Source: PHAA01 sp034927445
GTDB taxonomy: Bacteria > Bacillota > Syntrophomonadia > Syntrophomonadales > Syntrophomonadaceae
Length of the DNA: 64,000 bases
Assembly (NCBI GenBank): GCA_034927445.1
Contig: JAYFPZ010000045.1
Location: 1-64,000 of the forward strand
Direction: 5' to 3'
Shown piece by piece: positions 44,560 to 52,365 of the stretch. How positions within the stretch are numbered: the first letter of the stretch is position 1; each line of letters begins with the position of its first letter. Both the position numbers and the translations under genes were made by a program. Under the pieces are notes generated by a model, which searched no databases, was not told the DNA's origin, and saw only the letters and a program-made list of their open reading frames with translations.

Positions 44560-47500
44560 ATGGGAAGAAACCCCAAAAAACTTCTTATCCTGACAATGTT
44601 GGTCTCGCTTTTACAGATGGCTTTGTTCTGCGGGGCGGCATATGGGGCGGATCTGTCCATCGATGTGGAGGTGGATAAGTATATTGATAACACCGGATCT
44701 TATCCGGACGGTTATTCAGATGCAGAGTTAGAAAACATGATGGCAGTGGGCCATGATAATATGTACGGTGATGAGACGGCAGTTCTAAGATTTGATTTAT
44801 CCGGTATCGCTAAAGATGTGGGGTCAGCCAAATTAAAAATATATATTTTGGAACGGCATGCTGTTGGGGGAGAACCGTTTATCACAGTGTCGGGTTCAAG
44901 CGACGATGAGTGGACTGAGGATAGCACGGAAATCCCCGCCGGAGCCTCATTGACTAGCGAGGACATTAGTACGGGAGACGTCGGAGGGTGGAAAGAATTT
45001 GATGTTACAGCTTTTGTAGCTGCCGAGGCCGCGGGAGATGATACCGCAACTTTTGTCCTGAATGGCGCGACCAGCGGGAATCAGGTGGATATTTTTTCTT
45101 ATGATAGGGCCAAGGCGGGTTACGGAGCCAAGCTGGAAATCACTTATGCCAACAACGCCCCTACACTTGGTCCTATAGGGGATCAGACAATAAGCGAGGG
45201 CAGCGAGCTTACGTTTACGGCCAGCGCCAGTGACGAAGACCTCAATGATCTGACCTACAGTTTAGTGGGCGCTCCCATTGGAGCCGTGATTGACCCTGAT
45301 ACTGGAGATTTCAGCTGGACTCCGGCGGAAGCTCAGGGCCCCGGAGACCATACCTTTACGGTCAAGGTTACGGACGATGGAACCCCTAATCTCTCTGACA
45401 GCGAAGAGATCACCGTAACGGTGAGTGAAGTAAACACAGCCCCGGTCCTGGGGGCTATCGGGAATAAAACCGTGGATGAAGGATCGGAGCTGACCTTTAC
45501 CGCCGGCACCACGGATGCAGACTTGCCGGCCAACACCCTGACCTATAGTTTGGAGGGGACCGTACCCGACGGAGCCACTATCAATGGTTCAACAGGAGTT
45601 TTTAGCTGGACCCCGACCGAAGCCCAGGGTGGAAGCAGTTACACCTTTACGGTCAAAGTGACGGATAACGGGACGGGCAGCCTTACCGATGAAGAAGAGA
45701 TAACCGTTACCGTGGCGAAGGTCAATAATGCGCCGGTGCTGGCAGCTATCGGAAATCAGACGGCGAACGAAGGTTCGGCGTTGACTTTTACAGCTCTTGG
45801 TACGGATGTAGATATACCGGCTGATACCCGGACCTACAGTTTGGAAGGGACAGTACCCGACGGAGCCACTATCAATGATTCCACAGGAGAATTCAGTTGG
45901 AGTCCAACTGAAGCCCAGGGGCCGGGAAGCTATACCTTTACGGTCAGAGTGACGGATAGCGGGGGACTCTTTGACAGTGAAGAGATTACCGTAACGGTAA
46001 GTGAAGTAAACACAGCCCCGATGCTGGCGGTGATAGGGAATAAAACCGTGGATGAAGGTACGGAGCTGAACTTTACGGCCCTGGGTACGGACGTGGATAT
46101 ACCGGCTGGTACCCTGACTTACAGTTTAGAGGGAACACCTAGCGGAGCTGCTATCAATGGTTCCACAGGAGAATTCAGTTGGACTCCAACTGAAGCCCAG
46201 GGGCCGGGAAGCTATACCTTTACGGTCAAAGTGACGGATAGTGGGAGTCCCAGTCTTTCTGACAGTGAAGAGATCACCGTAACGGTGAATGAAGTAAACA
46301 CCGCCCCGGTCTTGGCCGCCATCGGGAACCAGACGGTAAACGAGGGAAGTGAACTTGCGTTTACCGCTAGTGCCACGGATGAAGACTTGCCGGCCAATAG
46401 CCTGACCTACAGCCTGGAAGGAACAGTGCCGGCCGGAGCCGGCATCAACGCCTCCACCGGAGTCTTTAGCTGGACCCCGGCAGAAGCCCAGGGCGGAAGC
46501 AGTTACACCTTTACGGTCAAAGTGACGGATAACGGGACGGGCAGCCTTACTGATGAAGAAGAAATAACCGTTACCGTGGCGAAGGTCAATAATGCGCCGG
46601 TGCTGGCGGCTATCGGAAATCAGACGGTGAGCGAAGGTTCGGCGTTGACATTTACAGCCCTGGGTACGGACGTAGATATACCGGCTGATACCCGGACCTA
46701 TAGCCTGGAAGAAGCCGCGCCCAACGGAGCCTCCATCAATTCTGCCACAGGAGCCTTTGCCTGGACCCCGACCGAAGCTGACGGGCCGGGAAGCTATACC
46801 TTTACAGTCAAAGTGACGGATAGCGGAGGACTCTTTGCCAGTGAAGAGATCACTGTAACGGTGAATGAAGTAAACACCGTGCCGGCTCTGGCAGCCATTG
46901 GGAATCAGACGATCGACGAGGGCAGTGAACTTACATTTGCGGCCAGCGCCACCGACGCGGATGAGCCGGTCAATACCCTGACCTACAGTTTAGCGGGGAC
47001 GGTTCCGACCGGAGCCAGCATTGATTCTGCCACAGGAGCTTTTAGTTGGACCCCGACCGAAGCTGACGGGCCGGGAAGCTATGCCTTTACAGTCAAAGTT
47101 ACGGACGATGGGAGCCCCAGTCTTTCTGACAGTGAAGAGATCACCGTAATGGTGAGTGAAGTAAACACAGCCCCGGCCCTGGGAGCTATCGGCAATAAGA
47201 CCGTGGATGAAGGTTCGGAGCTGACCTTTACCGCCAGCACCACGGATGAAGACTTGCCGGCCAATAGCCTGACCTACAGCCTGGAAGGAACAGTGCCGGA
47301 GGGAGCCGGCATCAACGCCTCCACGGGAGTCTTTAGCTGGATCCCCACGGAAGCCCAGGGTGGAAGCAGTTACACCTTTACGGTCAAGGTGACGGATAAC
47401 GGAGGTCTCTTTGACAGTGAAGAAATCACCGTTACCGTGGCCAAGGTTAATAATGCGCCGGTGCTGGCGGCTATCGGAAGTCAGACGGTGAACGAAGGCA

Positions 47501-49680
47501 GCGAACTGACCTTCATCGCCAGTGCCACCGATGGGGATGACCCGGCCAACACTCTGACTTACAGTTTAGTGGGAGCACCCACCGGAGCCGCTATCAATGG
47601 TTCCACCGGAGCCTTCAGCTGGACCCCCACCGAAGCCCAAGGCCCTGGAAGCTATGCCTTTACGGTCAAAGTTATGGACGATGGGAGCCCCAGTCTTTCT
47701 GACAGTGAAGAGATCACCGTAACGGTGAATGAAGTAAACACTATGCCGGTGCTGGCGGCTATCGGAAGTCAGACGGTGAACGAAGGCAGCGAACTGACCT
47801 TCATCGCCAGTGCCACCGACGCGGATGAGCCGGCCAATACCCTGACCTACAGTTTAGAGGGAGCACCCGGCGGAGCCGCCATCAATGGTTCTACAGGAGA
47901 ATTCAGTTGGATTCCAACTGAAGCCCAGGGGCCGGGGAACTATACCTTTACGGTAAAAGTTACGGATAACGGAGCGGGGACTCTCTCCGATAGTGAAGAG
48001 ATCACCGTAACGGTGAGTGAAGCAAACACAGCCCCTGTCCTGGGATCTATCGGGAATAAGATAGTGAATGAATTGACCCCGCTGACATTTACGGTCAATG
48101 CGACCGATGAGGACGAACCGGCCGACACCCTGACCTACAGCTTGGTGGGAGCACCGGCCGGAGCCGCCATCAATGCAGTTACCGGAGTTTTTAGCTGGAT
48201 TCCGACCGAAGCCCAAGGCCCCGGGAACTATACTTTTAAGGTAAAAGTAACCGATGGGGGGAACCCAAGCCTTGCTGATGAAGAGGAAATAACGGTTGCT
48301 GTAAATGAGGTAAATATGGCGCCCACCCTTGACCCCCTCTTTAACCTCAGTCTTTCTTCCGGCGCCGGAGCGCAGACGGTGAATCTGACGGGGATCAGCG
48401 CCGGCGGAGAAACCCAAGGGATTGACGTGGCGGCTTCATCCAGCGATACGACGCTTATTCCGGCGGTTACCGTTAGCTATACCAGCCCTGCAGCTACCGG
48501 AGCCCTTACCTTTACGCCTCAGGGCGAAGGCAACGCTATCATTACGGTTATGGTAACTGACGACGGCGGGACGGCCAATGGCGGAGTAGACACCGCCACC
48601 CGGACCTTTACTGTTACCGTAGCATCTGACGACAGCGGTGATAGCGGTAACAGCGGCGGTGGAAGTCCAACGACTCCAGCCCCCGCAGATACGGTTATCA
48701 CTCCGATGATGAATACCGATGACGATAAGAACCTGAACGATCATTTGGCGCAGCAAGGCGCGGCCGTTCTGGATATAACGGGAGACGCCGACGCGAAAGC
48801 CACCCTTTCCTCGGAGGTGGTGAATACTTTGCAACAGGCGGGGCTGCCCCTGACTATCGAAAACCAGGGGATCAAGGTGGAATTTTCCCCGGCGGCCCTG
48901 GCGGTTCAAGGGTTACAGGCGGTCCCGAAGGATGCTCAGGGAATGGTGGAAATTGGAGTCAGGGAAGTAACCCTGGAGGAAAAAGAAGAAATCCTGGCCG
49001 CAGCCAATCTTGGAGCAAGCTCAGGCCTGTTTGAGATCGGCGGCAAGCTGGTCGAACTCACCGCCCAAGTGGTCACGACCACCGCTGATGGAACTGATGC
49101 CGCCAATAAAGTAGAAGCATTCTTCGAACCGGTAGCCGTAACCATCGATTTATCCGGTTTAAATTTCACTCCTGAACAAATCGCCGAACTGACAGGCGTT
49201 AGATATGAGAAGGATGCCGCCGGCAATATTGTTCCGGTTTCGCTTGGCGGCACCTTTGACCCGGTTACAGGGTGTTTTACTTTTTACACCGATCGATTTA
49301 GTTATTACGGCGTGCTGCTGGCCGACAATTTGGTGCAGATTCACTTAACCGTGGATATTCCCGCGGCCACCATCAACGGGAAAGAAAATATCCTGGATGT
49401 GGCGCCCACCGTTATCAGCAACCGGACGATGGTGCCGGTGAGGTTCGTCAGTGAAGCCCTGGGCGCCGAGGTGGAGTGGCTGGAAAACACCGGGACGGTT
49501 GTGATCAGGCTGGATGGTAAGGAACTCTCCCTGGTGATTGGGCAGACCGTTGCCGGTATGGACGTTCCGGCTCAGATCGTCAACAACAGAACGATGGTGC
49601 CGCTGCACTATGTTTCCGAAGCCTTGGGAGCATATGTCAAATGGTTTCCCCAAGCAAGAAAAGTGGAAATAATACGGTAG
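44560..49680 (+). CDS. Secreted Ig-repeat surface protein with DNRLRE and Cu-amine-oxidase-N-like domains
   Basis: 1706 residues. Signal peptide 1-29 (ending AYG-AD). A DNRLRE/CBM96-like domain covers 30-197 (YGDETAVLRFDLSG, DVTAFVAAEAAGDDTATFVL). Eleven putative-Ig (He_PIG-like) repeats of about 96 residues cover 198-1251, each with APVLAAIGNQTVNEGSEL and FSWTPTEAQGPGSYTFTVKV. A beta region with a Ser/Gly linker follows. At the C-terminus (about 1598-1706) are two copper-amine-oxidase N-domain repeats (NRTMVPVRFVSEALGAEVEW, NRTMVPLHYVSEALGAYVKW), often a wall-binding module in Firmicutes. GAGGAGGG precedes the ATG. The GNAT and three collar genes follow without a terminator. Confidence 0.92.
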   Translation: MGRNPKKLLILTMLVSLLQMALFCGAAYGADLSIDVEVDKYIDNTGSYPDGYSDAELENMMAVGHDNMYGDETAVLRFDLSGIAKDVGSAKLKIYILERHAVGGEPFITVSGSSDDEWTEDSTEIPAGASLTSEDISTGDVGGWKEFDVTAFVAAEAAGDDTATFVLNGATSGNQVDIFSYDRAKAGYGAKLEITYANNAPTLGPIGDQTISEGSELTFTASASDEDLNDLTYSLVGAPIGAVIDPDTGDFSWTPAEAQGPGDHTFTVKVTDDGTPNLSDSEEITVTVSEVNTAPVLGAIGNKTVDEGSELTFTAGTTDADLPANTLTYSLEGTVPDGATINGSTGVFSWTPTEAQGGSSYTFTVKVTDNGTGSLTDEEEITVTVAKVNNAPVLAAIGNQTANEGSALTFTALGTDVDIPADTRTYSLEGTVPDGATINDSTGEFSWSPTEAQGPGSYTFTVRVTDSGGLFDSEEITVTVSEVNTAPMLAVIGNKTVDEGTELNFTALGTDVDIPAGTLTYSLEGTPSGAAINGSTGEFSWTPTEAQGPGSYTFTVKVTDSGSPSLSDSEEITVTVNEVNTAPVLAAIGNQTVNEGSELAFTASATDEDLPANSLTYSLEGTVPAGAGINASTGVFSWTPAEAQGGSSYTFTVKVTDNGTGSLTDEEEITVTVAKVNNAPVLAAIGNQTVSEGSALTFTALGTDVDIPADTRTYSLEEAAPNGASINSATGAFAWTPTEADGPGSYTFTVKVTDSGGLFASEEITVTVNEVNTVPALAAIGNQTIDEGSELTFAASATDADEPVNTLTYSLAGTVPTGASIDSATGAFSWTPTEADGPGSYAFTVKVTDDGSPSLSDSEEITVMVSEVNTAPALGAIGNKTVDEGSELTFTASTTDEDLPANSLTYSLEGTVPEGAGINASTGVFSWIPTEAQGGSSYTFTVKVTDNGGLFDSEEITVTVAKVNNAPVLAAIGSQTVNEGSELTFIASATDGDDPANTLTYSLVGAPTGAAINGSTGAFSWTPTEAQGPGSYAFTVKVMDDGSPSLSDSEEITVTVNEVNTMPVLAAIGSQTVNEGSELTFIASATDADEPANTLTYSLEGAPGGAAINGSTGEFSWIPTEAQGPGNYTFTVKVTDNGAGTLSDSEEITVTVSEANTAPVLGSIGNKIVNELTPLTFTVNATDEDEPADTLTYSLVGAPAGAAINAVTGVFSWIPTEAQGPGNYTFKVKVTDGGNPSLADEEEITVAVNEVNMAPTLDPLFNLSLSSGAGAQTVNLTGISAGGETQGIDVAASSSDTTLIPAVTVSYTSPAATGALTFTPQGEGNAIITVMVTDDGGTANGGVDTATRTFTVTVASDDSGDSGNSGGGSPTTPAPADTVITPMMNTDDDKNLNDHLAQQGAAVLDITGDADAKATLSSEVVNTLQQAGLPLTIENQGIKVEFSPAALAVQGLQAVPKDAQGMVEIGVREVTLEEKEEILAAANLGASSGLFEIGGKLVELTAQVVTTTADGTDAANKVEAFFEPVAVTIDLSGLNFTPEQIAELTGVRYEKDAAGNIVPVSLGGTFDPVTGCFTFYTDRFSYYGVLLADNLVQIHLTVDIPAATINGKENILDVAPTVISNRTMVPVRFVSEALGAEVEWLENTGTVVIRLDGKELSLVIGQTVAGMDVPAQIVNNRTMVPLHYVSEALGAYVKWFPQARKVEIIR
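45151..48312 (+). repeat. About 290-bp tandem coding repeats (11 units)
   Basis: The eleven Ig-like units are close at DNA level. Alternate linkers read SEVNTAPVL and AKVNNAPVL, suggesting duplication of two-unit blocks. Confidence 0.9.
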
Positions 49681-49686
49681 CTGCAG

Positions 49687-50172
49687 ATGACAAATTTTTA
49701 TGTAAAGACCAGGCCAGTCGTGCCGGAAACAGATGATTCTTTTCTATTTGAAGTCTATGCCGGCACAAGGCTGGATGAGATGGTTCTCTGGGGCTGGAGC
49801 GCCGAAGAGCAGTCGGACTTTCTCAAGATGCAATACCGATGCCAGAAGGAATCATACCGGCTTCAATACCCCGGTTTATTAAGCCAAATTATACTGGTTG
49901 GTGATAATAGGGCAGGACGTATTCTCACTGCCCGAAAGGAGGAGGAGTTGATCCTGGTTGATATTGCCCTGCTTCCCAGGTTCCGGGGTAAAGGGATCGG
50001 AATCGCTATCTTGAAGGACTTGCAAAGAGAAGCGGCAGCAGCCGGCCTTTTTATAAAGCTGAGTGTGCTTGAAGGCAACCCTGCCGGAAGGCTTTATGAA
50101 AGGCTGGGATTTCAGCCGATTGAACGAAAAGAACCCTATACGGTCATGCAATGGCAACCAAATAAAAAATGA
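49687..50172 (+). CDS. GNAT-family N-acetyltransferase
   Basis: 161 residues with the acetyl-CoA-binding signature LVDIALLPRFRGKGIGIAIL (R/QxxGxG/A type) and the terminal AGRLYERLGFQPIERKEPY. It starts 7 bases after the Ig-repeat gene and its stop overlaps an ATG of the first collar gene, so it is embedded in the surface operon. The target may be one of those surface proteins or a small molecule; the sequence cannot say. The ribosome site is weak, consistent with translational coupling. Confidence 0.9.
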   Translation: MTNFYVKTRPVVPETDDSFLFEVYAGTRLDEMVLWGWSAEEQSDFLKMQYRCQKESYRLQYPGLLSQIILVGDNRAGRILTARKEEELILVDIALLPRFRGKGIGIAILKDLQREAAAAGLFIKLSVLEGNPAGRLYERLGFQPIERKEPYTVMQWQPNKK

Positions 50173-50186
50173 CGGGAGACGGATTT

Positions 50187-50699
50187 ATGGATCAATACGT
50201 GGGAGAAATACGGATGTTTGGCGGTAATTATGCCCCGGAAGGCTGGGCCTTTTGCAACGGGCAGTTGCTTTCTATTTCCCAATATAATGTGTTATACGCC
50301 GCGATTGGCACTACTTACGGCGGAGACGGTCAAACCAATTTTGCCCTACCTGATTTGCGGGGACGCATTGCGTTGAATGGGGGGACAAATCCAACTACAG
50401 GTACAAATTATGCCCTGGGACTAAGCGGCGGGACGGAAACAGTTACGCTCATTCCCGGCGAGAATGCGGCGCATACCCACTCCGTGGCAGCTGTCAGTAC
50501 GAATGGTGCCCAGGCTAGTCCTGAAAACGCTATCTGGGCTAAAAACATTACCCAGTATGCCGCCGCTGAGCCTAATGGGACCATGAGTCCGGCGGCGGTT
50601 ACCAGCGTAGGAGGAAATCAGCCTCATGAGGACATGATGCCCTATCTGCCGGTAAACTTTATTATCGCGCTTGAGGGTGATTTTCCTGTTTCTTACTAA
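50187..50699 (+). CDS. Phage tail-collar domain protein 1
   Basis: 170 residues of the tail-collar (MdpB/microcystin-dependent-protein-like) family: YVGEIRMFGGNYAPEGWAFC, TTYGGDGQTNFALPDLRG, and QPHEDMMPYLPVNFIIALEG. GGGAGA before ATG 50187 is preferred over ATG 50169, which overlaps the GNAT stop. No signal peptide. It is the first of three tandem paralogues. In phages the domain sits in tail fibres; free-standing bacterial versions are of unknown function. Confidence 0.92.
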   Translation: MDQYVGEIRMFGGNYAPEGWAFCNGQLLSISQYNVLYAAIGTTYGGDGQTNFALPDLRGRIALNGGTNPTTGTNYALGLSGGTETVTLIPGENAAHTHSVAAVSTNGAQASPENAIWAKNITQYAAAEPNGTMSPAAVTSVGGNQPHEDMMPYLPVNFIIALEGDFPVSY

Positions 50700-50727
50700 A
50701 ACAACAAATAGAGGAGGTGTTGGTAAG

Positions 50728-51225
50728 GTGGCAGAACCATATATGGGTGAAATCAGATTATTTGCTTTTGGTACAATCCCGCGGGGATGGGCCCCCTGTG
50801 AGGGCCAACTTCTGGATATAAACACGCATCAGGCTTTATTTAGCATTTTTGGCACCACTTACGGCGGAGACGGTCGAACCACCTTTAAGCTCCCTGATTT
50901 GCGGGGGCGTGCTCCGGTCGGTTTTAGCGGGAGCATACCCTTGGGTCATGCCGACGGGGAGGAAAGACATAATTTGACGACTAACGAAATGCCGCAGCAT
51001 ACCCACCAGGCCCTGGGAAGTTCTGCGGGGGCGGCGACAAGAACAGCCCCGGGAAAGGTGTGGGCCCGCACAGACTCGAATCCTTATGCCCCATCCGCTC
51101 CCACCGGCACGATGAGTGACCGGGCTCTGGGCAGCGTCGGCGGACAGTCCCATAACAATATGCAGCCTTATGGGGTGGTCAATTATTGCATCGCCCTGGA
51201 GGGTTATTATCCAACCAGAGATTAA
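50728..51225 (+). CDS. Phage tail-collar domain protein 2
   Basis: 165 residues from a GTG at 50728 with GAGGAGGT upstream; a longer frame from 50671 overlaps copy 1 without a ribosome site. Motifs: YMGEIRLFAFGTIPRGWAPC, TTYGGDGRTTFKLPDLRG, HNNMQPYGVVNYCIALEG. It is diverged from copies 1 and 3 in the middle variable region, where receptor- or ligand-specific loops lie in tail fibres. Confidence 0.92.
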   Translation: MAEPYMGEIRLFAFGTIPRGWAPCEGQLLDINTHQALFSIFGTTYGGDGRTTFKLPDLRGRAPVGFSGSIPLGHADGEERHNLTTNEMPQHTHQALGSSAGAATRTAPGKVWARTDSNPYAPSAPTGTMSDRALGSVGGQSHNNMQPYGVVNYCIALEGYYPTRD

Positions 51226-51239
51226 AGGAGGAAGAAGAG

Positions 51240-51755
51240 ATGGATCCTTTTATCGGAGAAATCCGCATTTTTGCAGGGAATTTCCCGCCCAAAGGCTGGG
51301 CTTTTTGCGACGGGGCTGTGCTGGAAATCAGGCAATATACTGCCTTGTTTGCACTCTTAGGCACCACCTATGGAGGAGACGGAAGGACGACTTTCGCTTT
51401 GCCGGATCTCCGCGGTAAAGCCGCCCTGCACTTTGGAGCGGGACCGGGCTTGACACCGCGGGATCTGGGAAAAGCAGGCGGAACTGCCAATGTGCAGTTA
51501 AATGTTGGTCAAATGCCCAACCATACTCACGTTCCCAACTGCCAGAGTACCGCCGCCCAGGATGACCCGGCTAATGCGATCTGGACTACTACAGGAAGAA
51601 GCAGTCCCAGTGTTTATGCTGATAGCCCTGATGTTGCTATGAGTCAACAAGCTGTATTCCCGACCGGGGGAGGACAGCCGCATAACAATATGCAGCCTTA
51701 TCTCGGCGTCAATTTTATTATTGCCTTGACTGGAATCTTTCCCCCTCATTCCTGA
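51240..51755 (+). CDS. Phage tail-collar domain protein 3
   Basis: 171 residues from ATG 51240 with AAGGAGG upstream. Motifs: FIGEIRIFAGNFPPKGWAFC, TTYGGDGRTTFALPDLRG, HNNMQPYLGVNFIIALTG. Last gene of the Ig-repeat/GNAT/collar operon, ending at a strong terminator. All three copies have similar length, so they may form a hetero-oligomer. No other phage structural gene is nearby, so this is not a prophage tail module. Confidence 0.92.
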   Translation: MDPFIGEIRIFAGNFPPKGWAFCDGAVLEIRQYTALFALLGTTYGGDGRTTFALPDLRGKAALHFGAGPGLTPRDLGKAGGTANVQLNVGQMPNHTHVPNCQSTAAQDDPANAIWTTTGRSSPSVYADSPDVAMSQQAVFPTGGGQPHNNMQPYLGVNFIIALTGIFPPHS

Positions 51756-51795
51756 TGAGAAGATTGCCGGCCAGAGGCGAATGAGTTCTTAAATA

Positions 51796-51831
51796 AATTC
51801 GAGGCAATGTGTTTTTGCCTCGAATTTTTAT
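51796..51831 (+). terminator. Terminator of the collar operon
   Basis: AATTCGAGGCAA (51796-51807) pairs perfectly with TTGCCTCGAATT (51815-51826), followed by TTTATT. Confidence 0.92.
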
Positions 51832-51881
51832 TGCAATTCCAGCCACTATTGGTATAATAAAATTGTAATGATTACAATTTT
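51831..51881 (+). promoter_or_regulatory. perR promoter with PerR/Fur box
   Basis: TTGCAA (51831-51836), a 16-base spacer and TATAAT (51853-51858) form the promoter. A perfect palindrome AAAATTGTAAT-G-ATTACAATTTT (51859-51881) covers the start point. Its 15-bp core TTGTAATGATTACAA has the 7-1-7 layout of PerR boxes. This supports autoregulation and peroxide induction of perR-katG. Confidence 0.88.
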
Positions 51882-51919
51882 GGTTAATAGCAAAATTGTA
51901 TTGATAGGCGACGATTAGA

Positions 51920-52351
51920 ATGAACCAAGTATACGATCATGCAATCGAAGAACTGAAACGGCAAAACATACGGTTATCCACCCGCAGGCAAAAGGTTTTG
52001 GAATACTTGTGCCATAACCTCGTTCATCCGACTGTCGACAGGATCTATGTCGATATAAAAAAAGAATTGCCCAATCTGTCTAAAACGACCATTTACAATA
52101 TACTTGACACCTTTGTTGACGCCGGCCTGGTCAGGATAGTCAACATTGAAGACAACGAGGTCCGTTACGACATTATTACCGAGCCCCACGGACACTTCAA
52201 ATGCGTGGAATGCGGAGCGATATCCGATTTTGAAATCGATATCGATTCGCTCGCACTCACCGGCTTGAGTGGTTGCAAAATCACCGACCAGGATGTTTAT
52301 TTCAAGGGTATTTGTCCCGAATGCCTTTTGAATATAAATAACAAAGATTGA
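51920..52351 (+). CDS. perR: PerR-type Fur-family peroxide regulator
   Basis: 143 residues: an N-terminal winged helix (RLSTRRQKVLEYLCHNLVHP, LSKTTIYNILDTFVDAGLV) and a metal-binding dimerisation domain with HGHFKCVECGAISDF and ICPECLL, the two CxxC pairs of the structural zinc site. His and Asp residues for the regulatory iron/manganese site are in EPHGHF and nearby. It is followed at 14 bases by katG, which identifies it as a peroxide-responsive repressor; histidine oxidation by H2O2 would release the operator at 51859-51881. Confidence 0.92.
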   Translation: MNQVYDHAIEELKRQNIRLSTRRQKVLEYLCHNLVHPTVDRIYVDIKKELPNLSKTTIYNILDTFVDAGLVRIVNIEDNEVRYDIITEPHGHFKCVECGAISDFEIDIDSLALTGLSGCKITDQDVYFKGICPECLLNINNKD

Positions 52352-52365
52352 AGGAGGGAAAATCT

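Noticed and set aside
47854..48909. Minus-strand ORFs opposite the Ig-repeat gene
   Set aside because: Same shadow effect from periodic GC-rich codons.
50187..51755. Prophage tail module
   Set aside because: Only collar-domain proteins are present; no tape measure, baseplate, capsid, terminase or integrase nearby.
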